This document shows, piece by piece, positions 40,865-50,417 of a stretch of 64,000 nucleotides of DNA; position 1 is the first letter of the stretch; every line of letters starts with the position of its first letter. Location of the stretch: positions 1 to 64,000 of the forward strand of contig JASAON010001592.1 in assembly GCA_030849065.1 (NCBI GenBank). The letters run 5' to 3'. The notes under the pieces were generated by a model. The model was not told the origin of the DNA. It did no database searches and saw only the letters and a program-made list of their open reading frames with translations. The position numbers and the translations under genes were made by a program. This DNA comes from Jaenimonas drosophilae. Taxonomy: Eukaryota > Euglenozoa > Kinetoplastea > Trypanosomatida > Trypanosomatidae.

Positions 40865-41283
40865 GAAGTGATGTGTTTGTTAGTGCGTGTTGCATCTCGT
40901 ACTCTCCATCTCCCCAGTGCATTCTTAATGATGAATGATGTGGTAGCGCATTTACTGGATTTGTCTTGTAGTTGCAAAAAAAAAAAAAAGTAACTGAGCA
41001 ACACCTTGTGTTGTGGTTCCTATTGTTGTGTATGCGTGCACCTATGCTTCTTGATACTACTGTGTGTCTGTGTGAAGCAGCAACACACACGTACTCTTCA
41101 CTTGCATGTTCTTGCACTCTTCTTCGGGTTTTTTTGTTTTTTTTTATTCTTCTTTCTTTTCCGTTGACCAACACCAATGATGAGATGATATAGGAGTGCA
41201 TCTCTATCTGAAACACTCATACACACCAACCACACACACGCACACACATTGTTGTGCCTTCATTCATCATCACAGTATCGTCG
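40865..41283. other. Intergenic spacer and 5' UTR of hexose transporter gene
   Basis: Spacer of 419 bp with an A14 run (40976-40989), a T-rich tract (41127-41160) and candidate acceptors at 41192 and 41275. No gene seen. Confidence 0.65.
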
Positions 41284-43131
41284 ATGGCTTCAACATCATC
41301 TTCCTTCGTGGAGTCCAGCTCCAAAGAGCCCATCGCCGAGGCCCACGTCGAGGACGAGTTGGCTGCTCTGCCAAGCCACTCGAGCACCGATCCTGCCGTG
41401 AAGAAGGATACGTCAATCATCGCAACCACAGCAGCAACATCAACACCATCATCATCATCGCTTCACCTCCTCGGTGCCGCCCAGTGGCGCATTCTCATTG
41501 TTCCCATCGTCTGTGGCCTCTTCTACGGCACCAACATGTTCGTGGCCGTCTTTTTTCAGATGCACGAGATGGGAATGGATTGCTCCAAGGCCACGGGTGG
41601 CCGAGAGGTGTGTGAGAGCCTCCCCTACGCCGACTGCCGCTGGTACACCAACGCCACCAACCCCAACGGCATTCACGTGGATGGTGGTGGCAACGATCAT
41701 CATGTTGGTCAGGGCTACTGTGGGTGGACGGACCTCACCTGCCGGGTGCTCTATCCCAACTCCCACGCCTTTGGTGGTTCCAAGGCCACGGCCAAACACG
41801 CTTGCGTGCGCGATGATCGATGCAAGTGGTCCTACAGCAGCAAGCGCTGCGACAACCCAACGGGCTTCGATTCACTTCACTCCGCCATGGTGGCGGTCTC
41901 CATGACGACGGGTGCCGCCCTGGGCTCCTTCTTTAGCAGCGCGATTGTAGAGCGTCTTGGCAGCAAGGTGAGCTTCCTCTGTGCGGGCGTCATGGCGTGT
42001 GCGTGTTGCCTCATGTACCATGTGGCGATCGCCACCAATGATTTTTGGGTGCTGATCGCCGGGCGAACGGTGATTGGTGCGTGTATTGGCATCACCGCGG
42101 TGGCCTCCCCGCTCTACGTGGATCAGAACACTGAGAAACACCTCAAGCGGCCCATGGGCTACGTCTATGTTGTTTCCATCTGCACCGGCATGGTGTGTGC
42201 GGCGGGGATGGGGCTGGCGGTGGGGCAGAGCATTAATTTTGCGGCCAACCGCGACGCCCATGTGGCGGCGCGCCTGCAGGGCGTGATTGGCCTCTGCACC
42301 GCCGCCGCCGTGGCCTTGGTGGTGCTTGGTCTCTGTGCGAGAGAGACGCGCATCAACTTTAACCCAACCCTTCATCGTCGTGGTGCCACCGACGTGGATC
42401 CCAACGAGCACAGCCACGCCCACATGGCACATCGCCTGGTGCTCGCCCTGGTGATGGCGTGCACCTACCAGCTGACGGGGTCCAACTGCATCTCCAGCTA
42501 CGCCCCAACCATCATGAAGAACCTCGGCGTTGCCCCACTTGTGGGCACGTTCTTGGTGATGCTCGTGTCTTTGTTGGCCTCCATCTCGTCCATCTTCTTG
42601 GCAACCCGCGCGACCTCGCGACACATCTTTCTCTGTGGGTCCTTCATGATCTCCGCCGCATGTTTATTCTTGTGTGGCATCCCAGTCTATCCAGGCGTTG
42701 CTGCCGATCAGGTGCGCAACGTCGTGGCCGTTGTGGGCACCTTGCTCTACATGGCCTGCTTTCAGCTGTGTATTGGCCCCTGCTTCTACGTTCTGACGCA
42801 GGAGCTCTTCCCCTTGTCCTTCCGGCCAAAGGGGGCGAGCTTCACGCAGACCGCGCAGTTTGCCATGGCGGTGCTCGTCTGTGCGTCCTACCCCTTCGCC
42901 ACCCAAGGCCTCTCGGGCGGAGCGTCGGGGAACCAGAGTCGAGGCCAGTCCATCGTCTTCTTGTTCTTTGGGGTGTTGGGCTTTGTGTGCTTTGCCATTC
43001 AGTTCTTCTTTCTTCACCCATGGAAGGGCGCAGACAACGCCGTGGAGCTTCAGGAGCAGCAGCAGGCGCACATGCCCACGCCCACACAAGGCCGCGAGCA
43101 GTCCCACGGCGATGCGGATTCCAGCCGTTGA
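41284..43131 (+). CDS. Kinetoplastid-type hexose transporter (MFS)
   Basis: A 615-residue twelve-pass sugar transporter of the major facilitator superfamily. The N-terminus (1-65) is cytosolic and Ser/Thr-rich. After the first membrane segment comes a long extracellular loop (about 95-200) with many cysteines, which is characteristic of trypanosomatid THT/GT glucose transporters. Sugar-transporter signatures are present: GRTVIGACIGITAVASPLY (equivalent to segment 4) and CIGPCFYVLTQELFPLSFRPKG (segment 10 with the P-E-x-x-P-x-x-x-R-x-x-G like loop). Single gene copy here, although this family is often tandem in trypanosomatids. It is the last plus-strand gene before the strand-switch. The ATG is 8 bases after an AG. 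Confidence 0.9.
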   Translation: MASTSSSFVESSSKEPIAEAHVEDELAALPSHSSTDPAVKKDTSIIATTAATSTPSSSSLHLLGAAQWRILIVPIVCGLFYGTNMFVAVFFQMHEMGMDCSKATGGREVCESLPYADCRWYTNATNPNGIHVDGGGNDHHVGQGYCGWTDLTCRVLYPNSHAFGGSKATAKHACVRDDRCKWSYSSKRCDNPTGFDSLHSAMVAVSMTTGAALGSFFSSAIVERLGSKVSFLCAGVMACACCLMYHVAIATNDFWVLIAGRTVIGACIGITAVASPLYVDQNTEKHLKRPMGYVYVVSICTGMVCAAGMGLAVGQSINFAANRDAHVAARLQGVIGLCTAAAVALVVLGLCARETRINFNPTLHRRGATDVDPNEHSHAHMAHRLVLALVMACTYQLTGSNCISSYAPTIMKNLGVAPLVGTFLVMLVSLLASISSIFLATRATSRHIFLCGSFMISAACLFLCGIPVYPGVAADQVRNVVAVVGTLLYMACFQLCIGPCFYVLTQELFPLSFRPKGASFTQTAQFAMAVLVCASYPFATQGLSGGASGNQSRGQSIVFLFFGVLGFVCFAIQFFFLHPWKGADNAVELQEQQQAHMPTPTQGREQSHGDADSSR

Positions 43132-43700
43132 TGATAATCATCACCCGCTTCGCGTGTCTGCCACCAACTATTACAACTTCTGTTTATCTTGTTTATTTTC
43201 TTCACGTGTCCTATGCCGTCCATCGCCACGTTCCTCTTGTGTGCGCCCCAATGTGAAGGCAACGGCCACACACGCACACACGAGCACCCCCCACCTCACT
43301 CTCACTTCCTGGAATGTGAGTTGGACTTGTTTACGATCAGAGTCCGTAGATGCTGCCACAGCTATATGGGGATGATGGTGGTGCAGGTAAGCTCACCACC
43401 CTGCTCATATCCCCCCAGCCCGTGGCTCACAGCAGCCCCACCCCCAATACCCACAACAAACCGTTAAATCAACCAATCGGACCATCCTTGCTGAATTCCT
43501 TGCTTACTTTTTTTTTTTTTGCGTGTGCGTTTGTTTGGCGCAGGAGTACGTTTATGTGTGCTTGATTTACCCGGCGGGACCTGCCCCGCTTTAAACTTCA
43601 AAGGCGGACCCCTCCTCACACAGCCCCGCCCCACCAATTAACTGACAGAGGCCATGCCCCACGCGCCACAACCCCAAATCGAACCGCCAACGGGGGGGGG

Positions 43701-43795
43701 NNNNNNNNNNNNNNNNNNNNNNNNNNNNNNNNNNNNNNNNNNNNNNNNNNNNNNNNNNNNNNNNNNNNNNNNNNNNNNNNNNNNNNNNNNNNNNN
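43701..43795. other. Assembly gap (95 N)
   Basis: Ninety-five Ns, preceded by a G run (43692-43700) and followed by C-rich sequence. Frames spanning it are meaningless. Confidence 0.99.
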
Positions 43796-43821
43796 CCCGG
43801 CCCCCCGCCCCCACCCCCCAC

Positions 43822-43822
<1 letters not shown>

Positions 43823-43852
<30 letters not shown>
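43823..43852. repeat. C30 homopolymer beside the gap
   Basis: Thirty consecutive C bases follow the gap within a strongly C-rich stretch. Probably a sequencing or assembly artefact. Confidence 0.8.
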
Positions 43853-43853
<1 letters not shown>

Positions 43854-44933
43854 TCACCAGCCTCGGCCCCGAAAAGCATCGGGTTGCCCCGACCGCGCAT
43901 TTCGGCGCCGGGCCCCCCCCCTTTGGGGCGCCAAGAAGCCCCCCGGGGCCCGCAAACGACCCGCGCGCCGGCCGCGGAAGGCGCACCCCAACGCCGCGGG
44001 AGACGCAAACAACCCCCGCCCCCATTTCGAAGGAGATTTTTAAAAAAAAGCCCCCATCTGCGAGATCGCGGAACGGGGCGGGCGAATTCCCCACACTTCG
44101 GCCCCGCGGGGTCGCGAAGCCGGGTGTTGAAAGGAATGCTCTTTCTTATGGAGAGAGTGCGTTATTCCGAAGGAATGGGGGCGTGAAGGCGTTGTGTTGG
44201 AGCTTGGGTGAGTTGTGAAGGCTGGGCCTTTGAGCTGCGTGGTGTAAGTAATGAGAAGATGCTTCACCTCTGATGTAGTAGGAGCTTCCCGTTGACCCTG
44301 CTACGCACAGGACATGGTGGAAACTCTGCGTTGGTGCCGGAAATCGGATGATACATGGTAGTTGTAAATGGAGTGTGAGGCTGGTCGTAGAGGATGGCTG
44401 GGAAAACGGTGCAGTTTTTGAATAGATGAGTGGAGATGGAGCAAGGGAATCGCGGCACATCTTCTAAGACGTTTACCTGGAACGTGAAAAAGTGGGGGTG
44501 GGGAGGTAGAATGAGGTTAGTAGTGAGAGGCAGGACATCGCAAGAGCAGCGCAGTGCTGTTGTTGTTGTTGTTTTTGATTGTTTTGTGTGCGTACAGGGG
44601 TGAAGTGGGTGCGGCCCTAACAGGTATGGAGGCAATGGATATACTAACGAGTGGGGTAGCCGCTCGGCGCGCAAAAGAAACTATAAGAGAGCAACGTTAA
44701 CGGTAAGCGACACAGCGGCTGCAGAGGAAGAGGGGGGGGCCTGCCGCGGTGGAGAAACATCCGGTTTAGGTTGCATTTGTGCCTTACACACAATGGGGAT
44801 GGAGGAAGATGAGGTACGCGGTGCTATTTCTTGTCGTGCCAACTTCTTCACAGACCACAAGAAGTGCTCGCACACGGACTCACGAGCACAAAAATTGAAA
44901 CCGTGAGGAACATGCGAAGGATGAGGATAGGGG

Positions 44934-46325
44934 TTAGTCACTATGCGAGCCATTGGAGGCGGAGCGCTGCAGCCGTCGGGGCTGCGTCAGTACGTGGCCG
45001 TGGTCGTCGCGGGTTTGATGCTCGGCACTCGTTACGCGGTCGCTACACTCTTTACGGGCCGAATCAAACTGCAAGGGGCTGCCACCTTCTTCGGTATCCA
45101 GCAGGGGTTTGGATGTCTCGGCGTGCTCTCCCTCCTCCATGGACGACTTGGATATACTTGCGCTCTTGGACGAGAAGTCGTCCACCTCCTCCTCCTCATC
45201 CTCACCAGAGTGGGCCTCGTCGTCCTCCGGCCGGCGGGTGGCGGGTCGGGGGATGGAGGTCTTGCTGTGGTCGCGGAAGGGCTTCCGTGCCGCGGCGACG
45301 GCGTCCACCAACATGGTGTTCTGCTCGCTGGAGTACTCGCTATTCAGTGGGTAGGCCTCCGCCATGGCGGGGAGGATGCGTCCAAAGGAGGCAAGGACCT
45401 GCTTCAGGTACTCGGAGTTCAAGGATAAGTAGCGGTGAATAGTTTGGGCGGCGGCGTGGTCATTCACCTCCATCAACATATCAAAAGTTTCATTGAACTT
45501 GTCCTTGCACTTGGTATAAACGTCCCAGGCAGCATCTCGCTTTTCGGCGAACTTCTTGTGGCTCTTGCTGTCGCAGAAGGGCTTGCCCTTTTTGGCGTAC
45601 TTCTTCTCAATCTTCTCCACCTCGGTCTTGTAGCGGTTGTACCGCTCCAGAGCCTCCACGTGTGCCCGACGTCGGTCCACGATGCCCTTGAGGTGCTCCT
45701 TGACGGGCAGCAGCCGATTCACCACATCGCGATGTACGCCGGTGTTGTAGCTTTGAAACGGAGCACCGGCGTTGATGCGGCGGGCCTCCTCCGCAAAAAT
45801 ACGGGCAAGACGGCGAACCTGCGAGTTGGCCTCGTCCGTGATGCGGGTGGAGGCCATGGAGGCGGCGTAGTGTGGTGCGCTGATGCGGTGATGAACGGTG
45901 CCCGTGCTGCCCGCCGCCGGATCGACGAAGCGCGGCGGGGTTTTTACAGGGGAGTCGCTAGGGCCACCCGCCCTGGGCTTCCTCGCCGAGTCAAAGGAGT
46001 CGTCGGAGGGGCACTGGCTGACCTCGCGGTCTTGGTTGAAGACCTCGAGATTGCGCATGTCCTGCTCCGTCGGGAGGCCCTCCACCTCGGGGTTCAAGCC
46101 ACTCGCCATGGCACTGCCCAACGTGATCTCGGTGAAGGCCTGGCCCACCGCCTCCAGTGCACTTGCGATGCCCTTCATGGCAATCATGCCTTGCGTTACG
46201 GCATCATCAAAGTGGTTGATGGCGTGGGTGAGGCGACGGAGGTCGTTGGCACGGCGATCGAACTCGTAGTCGCGGTAGTTGGTCATGCGCTCGGTCTTCT
46301 CAAAGCGCGCCTTGAGCTTATCCAT
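44934..46325 (-). CDS. BAR-domain protein
   Basis: A 463-residue protein with an amphiphysin-type BAR domain. Helix 1 spans about residues 1-75 (with RRANDLRRLTHAINHFDDAV). An inserted Ser/Pro-rich segment follows (about 90-175). Two long charged helices then run from about 180-330, with RRRAHVEALERYNRYK near 205-220 and a KFNETFDMLMEVNDHAA block. BAR domains dimerise and bend or sense membranes, usually in endocytosis. The C-terminal third is disordered and acidic (EDEEEE), with no SH3 domain. The insert after helix 1 is unusual for a BAR fold and could be a regulatory loop. It is the last gene of the minus cluster. Confidence 0.75.
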   Translation of the reverse strand: MDKLKARFEKTERMTNYRDYEFDRRANDLRRLTHAINHFDDAVTQGMIAMKGIASALEAVGQAFTEITLGSAMASGLNPEVEGLPTEQDMRNLEVFNQDREVSQCPSDDSFDSARKPRAGGPSDSPVKTPPRFVDPAAGSTGTVHHRISAPHYAASMASTRITDEANSQVRRLARIFAEEARRINAGAPFQSYNTGVHRDVVNRLLPVKEHLKGIVDRRRAHVEALERYNRYKTEVEKIEKKYAKKGKPFCDSKSHKKFAEKRDAAWDVYTKCKDKFNETFDMLMEVNDHAAAQTIHRYLSLNSEYLKQVLASFGRILPAMAEAYPLNSEYSSEQNTMLVDAVAAARKPFRDHSKTSIPRPATRRPEDDEAHSGEDEEEEVDDFSSKSASISKSSMEEGEHAETSKPLLDTEEGGSPLQFDSARKECSDRVTSAEHQTRDDHGHVLTQPRRLQRSASNGSHSD

Positions 46326-46635
46326 GGCGCGTGAGTGTGGGGGTGGTTGGGTGTGGGTAAAATGTGTGCAACAGCTGATTCAGCTTGCGGAATAGAAAAG
46401 TATGCTTGGAAAGGAAGGAAGGGAGGTGAGATGATGATGATGATAACCAATGATAATAAGGCGAGTAAAGAGAGAAAGACAGGGTGGGTCCGTTCAGCCC
46501 ACACCCAAGCAAGGAAGAAGATCCAAGGACTAGTTAAGATGTATGTTAATCCGTCATTCCCATCTTGTGTGTGTGGGGATGGAAGAGCAAGTTGCCACCA
46601 GAGGAGCTAGTGGGAGTGGGGGCGAAGAAGTACAA
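46326..46635. other. Intergenic spacer
   Basis: Spacer of 310 bp between the SET gene and the BAR gene (both minus). It holds an ATG/GAT run (46431-46443), one of very few trinucleotide runs on this side. No gene seen. Confidence 0.6.
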
Positions 46636-47709
46636 CTAGCGCCGCAGCTCGCTACGTTGCTTGTTGCAGAGCGGGCACTGGCAGAGGAAGCGGTACTGCT
46701 CCAGCAGGTGGCGTGTGCGCTCACGTACATCCTCGCCGTAGGCTTCCAAATCAAGGTAGGAGAGGGTGACTTCCTCCCCGGCGGCGATGTTGCGTGTGGC
46801 TCGCACCACCATACTTCCACGGCTGTCGTAGGTGGAGGGAAGAGCACCGGCCTGGGCTTCTCCAACAAAGGCGGTCTCGGCATGGCCGCCGTCCGCCACG
46901 ATGGCCGCGTTGGGCTCGCAGCTGTGGTTCATCATGCACACCGTCTTCTCCAGCGACCAGCCAATCGTCTCCTGTTGGGTGAAGGGGAAGCCAAGGCTGT
47001 TGCAGCGCGTGCGCAGCAACACCCCTTCCAGCTGCTGCCAATCCACGGGGAAGCGGGGCATCCCTGGAGGCCCCCGGGTGCCGGGGCCAAAGGTGGCCAA
47101 CACACGGTCTCGTGCGAAGGTCTGGCAGAAGCGGCGGGCCTCCGCTGACTGGGCATCGCGGCAGTCGTCAAGGCTCTCCACGGCGCGAACGAGGGCATCA
47201 TCCCCCATGGCCACCCGTGCGCCGTACTCGAAGCAGAAGCGAATGTAGTCGGTGTCCTCCCCCGGCGCGCGCACCGCCTCGGGCAGCTCGTTATACCATG
47301 AGCAGGCCAGCCGATGCGTCTGTAGGAGTGGGTGAATTGTCAGGGAGATGAGGTGCTCCCCGAGGGCCTTGGACCGCACCTCCACGTCCGAGCGCGCGGG
47401 GAGGTGGGGGAGGTCCTGCCGCAGGACCGCCACACAGAGGCCGCAGAGAACAAAACACTCGCAGTTGGGGCACTCATACGACTGGGAGGGCTGCACCGGG
47501 GCGGTGGAGGAGCCAGCGCGGCTGGGCTGGATGCGTTGGTAGCAGCGCGCGCAGTGAGAATTGGCGAAGGGGGAATAGAGCACCGCGAGGTCGGCGCGCC
47601 GGCGCATGATGGTCTGCCCAGCAGTGAGGTTGTGGCGGGCTACGAGGCCTCGTCCACGCTTGGCATCCACGACGTGCACCGCAACCAGAGGATCCTCGCC
47701 CTCATGCAT
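46636..47709 (-). CDS. SMYD-like SET-domain protein
   Basis: A 357-residue protein with a split SET domain. The N-terminal SET part (about residues 8-45, RGRGLVARHNLTAGQ) is followed by a Cys-rich MYND-like insert (CARC...CPNCECFVLCGLC, about 55-95). The main SET core has MNHSCEPNA near 255 and GEEVTLSYLD near 310, and a post-SET CQCPLC ends the protein. SMYD enzymes methylate lysines on histones or cytosolic proteins. The MYND ligands look incomplete compared with the full C6HC pattern. The start MHEGEDP is the first in-frame ATG; the frame is open upstream but without ATG. Histone versus non-histone substrate cannot be decided. Confidence 0.82.
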   Translation of the reverse strand: MHEGEDPLVAVHVVDAKRGRGLVARHNLTAGQTIMRRRADLAVLYSPFANSHCARCYQRIQPSRAGSSTAPVQPSQSYECPNCECFVLCGLCVAVLRQDLPHLPARSDVEVRSKALGEHLISLTIHPLLQTHRLACSWYNELPEAVRAPGEDTDYIRFCFEYGARVAMGDDALVRAVESLDDCRDAQSAEARRFCQTFARDRVLATFGPGTRGPPGMPRFPVDWQQLEGVLLRTRCNSLGFPFTQQETIGWSLEKTVCMMNHSCEPNAAIVADGGHAETAFVGEAQAGALPSTYDSRGSMVVRATRNIAAGEEVTLSYLDLEAYGEDVRERTRHLLEQYRFLCQCPLCNKQRSELRR

Positions 47710-48752
47710 CCTTGATCGGCAGGTGTGTGAGGATGGGAGGCGGGCAGGCAGTTCACCCAAGAGAGTACAAGGCTTTGTGAAGGAAGAAAAACAGAATGCA
47801 AGAAAGAGGAAGAAGAGTATGCAGCAAGAACATGTGTGCTGAGCCACCAAGACTCGCGAGCCCCACGTCAGTCAGACGGGAGGCTAGGCCACCACGAGGG
47901 TCGGTCCATGAGATATTTGAGGGATGATGATCGTACTTCTTCTGTGGCGTTCTAATTGTGGAGCAGCTGCCATGCCAATCCTGATCAGAAAAAGAATGAA
48001 AACCAGGAGGGATGGACTGCTTATGTGTGGGTGGGTTGTGTTGTTAGGGATGAAAAAGGAAGAGCGGCTGCACAAGCACATACGTGCCAGCGGTCCTCTG
48101 CATCCATCCTGGCCAACACAAAAAAAGAAGGGAAGATGTATGTCGCTGAGACGCCATGCAGCCATTCCCGTTGCCCTCCAGTACGCGCCGAAGCCCAGAC
48201 ACAGTAGGGGGGGGTCAGGCATCTATGCTCCCTTATTGGGGTGGATTGGAAGCACCACAACCACCCCGTTCCCAGCTCTGAAAGACACCGCATCAGGCTC
48301 AACGAGTGCTCCAAACGTGATGGAGCACACACACACACAGACACACGCATAAGAGTGTGGTTGGGGAAACGGGGAGGGGTGGGGCTACTCGGATTTGGCC
48401 TTTACCCATCATCTGGATTCATTTCAGCACGCACACACCATCATATGCACACAGAGAGAGAGAGAGAGCGACTCTGCTGGTGCACATCTCAGAAAACAAT
48501 CAAGAAAAAAAAACGTATGAAGGTATCTCTCTCTTCGTTGGGCTTTATATGTCTATGATGGGATGAGTCGGATCACTCCATCCCGCGCCAACAGTGGCAG
48601 TGGGCGACTTCGGCGCGCGCGCGTGTGTGTGTGTGTGTAGTGGGACGATGAGGAGGTGGTGGGTTGCACAGCTGTGAATACAACTTCAGCAACCCCCCCC
48701 CTGAGGCCTCCAACACACACATGCACAGCCGCAACATTGTACTGGACTGTAT
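47710..48752. other. Long intergenic spacer
   Basis: Spacer of 1.04 kb between Pol beta and the SET gene (both minus). Short frames on both strands lack domain-like composition. A mixed GC/GT run lies at 48615-48639, a GA run at 48451-48468 and several A/T runs. The CT-rich complement of 47776-47830 is the probable acceptor tract for the SET gene. No RNA gene recognised. Confidence 0.55.
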
Positions 48753-49883
48753 TTAGGGATCGCGGTTCTCAGGCTTGGCGTAGGGCATGCCGAGTACGTC
48801 AAAGACATCCTGCTCGCTCGTCACCGAAACCCGCTTGTCCTCGAGCTCCTCCTTGGGCACCCCCAACTCCTCTCCGGCGTTCTTGCCCTTGATGCCCACA
48901 CGCTCGTACAAGGCCTTGGCTTCTTCCGGGGTGCCTAGCTTGAAGAGACCATACTCATTCAGCAGGTAGCCCTTGCTGATGGCAGCCTGGCGCATGATCA
49001 CGTTGAAGTTCTTGCTCCCCGTGAAGGTGAGCATCGCGGTGGGCACACTCTTGGTCTCAATCAGACGAATATCCACGCGACGTGCCTTGTACACCTTGTG
49101 GCTCTCGCGGCCAGAGCGGTCGCGCACCACACGTGGGGGAAGTCGGCCCATGCCCATGTACTTGAGGGGGCCTTGGGCCATGGTGGCCTCGAGGTACTTC
49201 TTGCCTTCGAGGAACTCCACGAACTGGCCAAGAACACCGGTGGCGGCGACGGGGGTGCCGAGGGCGGGGGCCCCCTGTGTGCGGGAGAGAATGGCATCCA
49301 CATCACCGCTAAAGGGGTGGCGGCGGCGGTAGCTGCCACAGATTTGCACCTCAAACTCATCACCCAACATCTCCTGGCACTTTTCCTTGAGGAAGTTTTC
49401 ATGTAGGACGCTCTCCTGCATCGGGATCTTCTCGTTGATGTCGTAGAAGTACTTGATGCCCACCCGCTGCTGATCCGTCAGCGATGGAATACTATCTGCC
49501 TTCTGGAGCAGCTCATCCACCGTGAAGATGCCCTCGCGGTCGAAGAGGGCGGCAGCGGCACGGGGTCCGAAGCCGTGGACCTGGGTGAGCTCCTGAATGG
49601 CCTTGAGCTTCGGCTTCGTCTTGCTCTCGAGCTCGTCGAGCTTGCCGGTTTGGATGATCTCCTCAGCCTTCTTAAGCAGCTTTGCTCCAAAGCCAGGGAA
49701 GCCCTGGAGGTCCTGGATGGTGTTCAAGGGGCGGTCAAGGTTCGTCTTGAGGCTCTCAATGGAGCGGTGATAGCTGCTGACCTTGTACTTCTCGCCGAGG
49801 GCGTTGTTAAGGTCAGCCATCTCCTGGAAGAGGCGAATGATGTTCTCGCGGTGGTCGCGAAGGAGGAAGTTGCGACGGAGCAT
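48753..49883 (-). CDS. POLB: DNA polymerase beta (mitochondrial type)
   Basis: A 376-residue family X polymerase at the usual Pol beta length. The 8-kDa lyase domain and its helix-hairpin-helix (GFPGFGAKLLKKAEEI) span about residues 1-90, with a second HhH (TQVHGFGPRAAAALF) after it. The palm has CGSYRRR and GDVDAIL (the two metal-binding Asps near 193 and 195) and RRVDIRLIE (third Asp near 270), and the thumb has FTGSKNFN and LNEYGLF. In trypanosomatids Pol beta is mitochondrial and acts in kinetoplast DNA gap repair. The N-terminus is basic but not a classic targeting peptide. Pol beta-PAK lies directly upstream in the same orientation, as in T. brucei. Confidence 0.95.
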   Translation of the reverse strand: MLRRNFLLRDHRENIIRLFQEMADLNNALGEKYKVSSYHRSIESLKTNLDRPLNTIQDLQGFPGFGAKLLKKAEEIIQTGKLDELESKTKPKLKAIQELTQVHGFGPRAAAALFDREGIFTVDELLQKADSIPSLTDQQRVGIKYFYDINEKIPMQESVLHENFLKEKCQEMLGDEFEVQICGSYRRRHPFSGDVDAILSRTQGAPALGTPVAATGVLGQFVEFLEGKKYLEATMAQGPLKYMGMGRLPPRVVRDRSGRESHKVYKARRVDIRLIETKSVPTAMLTFTGSKNFNVIMRQAAISKGYLLNEYGLFKLGTPEEAKALYERVGIKGKNAGEELGVPKEELEDKRVSVTSEQDVFDVLGMPYAKPENRDP

Positions 49884-50417
49884 GGTGCTGAGTTATGTGT
49901 CTGGGCAAGCACAAAGGGTAGTAGGGGGTGCTAGGGTTGAGAATCCTCCGGACGCCTAATGATGGTCAGTGAGGGTTGTGAGACTCCAATTCTGAAGATA
50001 AATGATGCAACGAACCGCAGAGAACGAGTGCGTCTGTGTGGTAGCGATAGTTGCTTTAGAAGATGATGGATAGGTGCGTGGTGGTGATCTCAACACGTAT
50101 TCCAACAGATGTTTCTTTTTTTTTTGCTAGTGAAACAAAACACAGGCAACAATTAAAGAAGATAAGAAGTGGATGTCGTTGTGTGAGATATTCTGTCAAG
50201 ATGAGGAGTGCGTGTGCAGATAGGGTTGAGAGTGGAGCCACAGATGTTTGGTAGTACCCCCCCCCTCCTTTCTCCCTTCCATCTTCTTGGTGTGTGAGAG
50301 GATCCATCCGTGATTTGGTTATTCCACCCTGTGAGTCAGAGAATAGTGGTCAGTCCACCGTCTATACCGATGAGCGAACCGCCCCACAATCCATTTTTTG
50401 TTCGTTGGCACCCTCCA
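49884..50417. other. Intergenic spacer between the two Pol beta genes
   Basis: Spacer of 534 bp. The complement contains an A10-type tract (T10 at 50116-50125 on plus). A G-rich complement of a C8 run at 50257-50264 lies near the end. No gene seen. Confidence 0.6.

Larger units (their letters stand above)
43132..44933. other. Convergent strand-switch region with assembly gap
   Basis: The hexose transporter (plus) and the BAR gene (minus) converge on this 1.8-kb region. In kinetoplastids such places are where two polycistronic units terminate. The first 400 bp look like ordinary 3' spacer. About 43560-44130 is GC-rich with many short homopolymers around a 95-N gap and looks poorly sequenced. 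From 44140 the sequence is ordinary again, with a GTT run at 44561-44576. No gene, tRNA or snRNA is seen. Confidence 0.7.

Noticed and set aside
43591..44094. Frames spanning the N gap
   Set aside because: Contain undefined residues and Gly/Pro runs from homopolymers; not interpretable.
45435..46334. 299-codon plus-strand frame opposite the BAR gene
   Set aside because: Antisense shadow; the minus frame has a coherent BAR domain and fits cluster direction.
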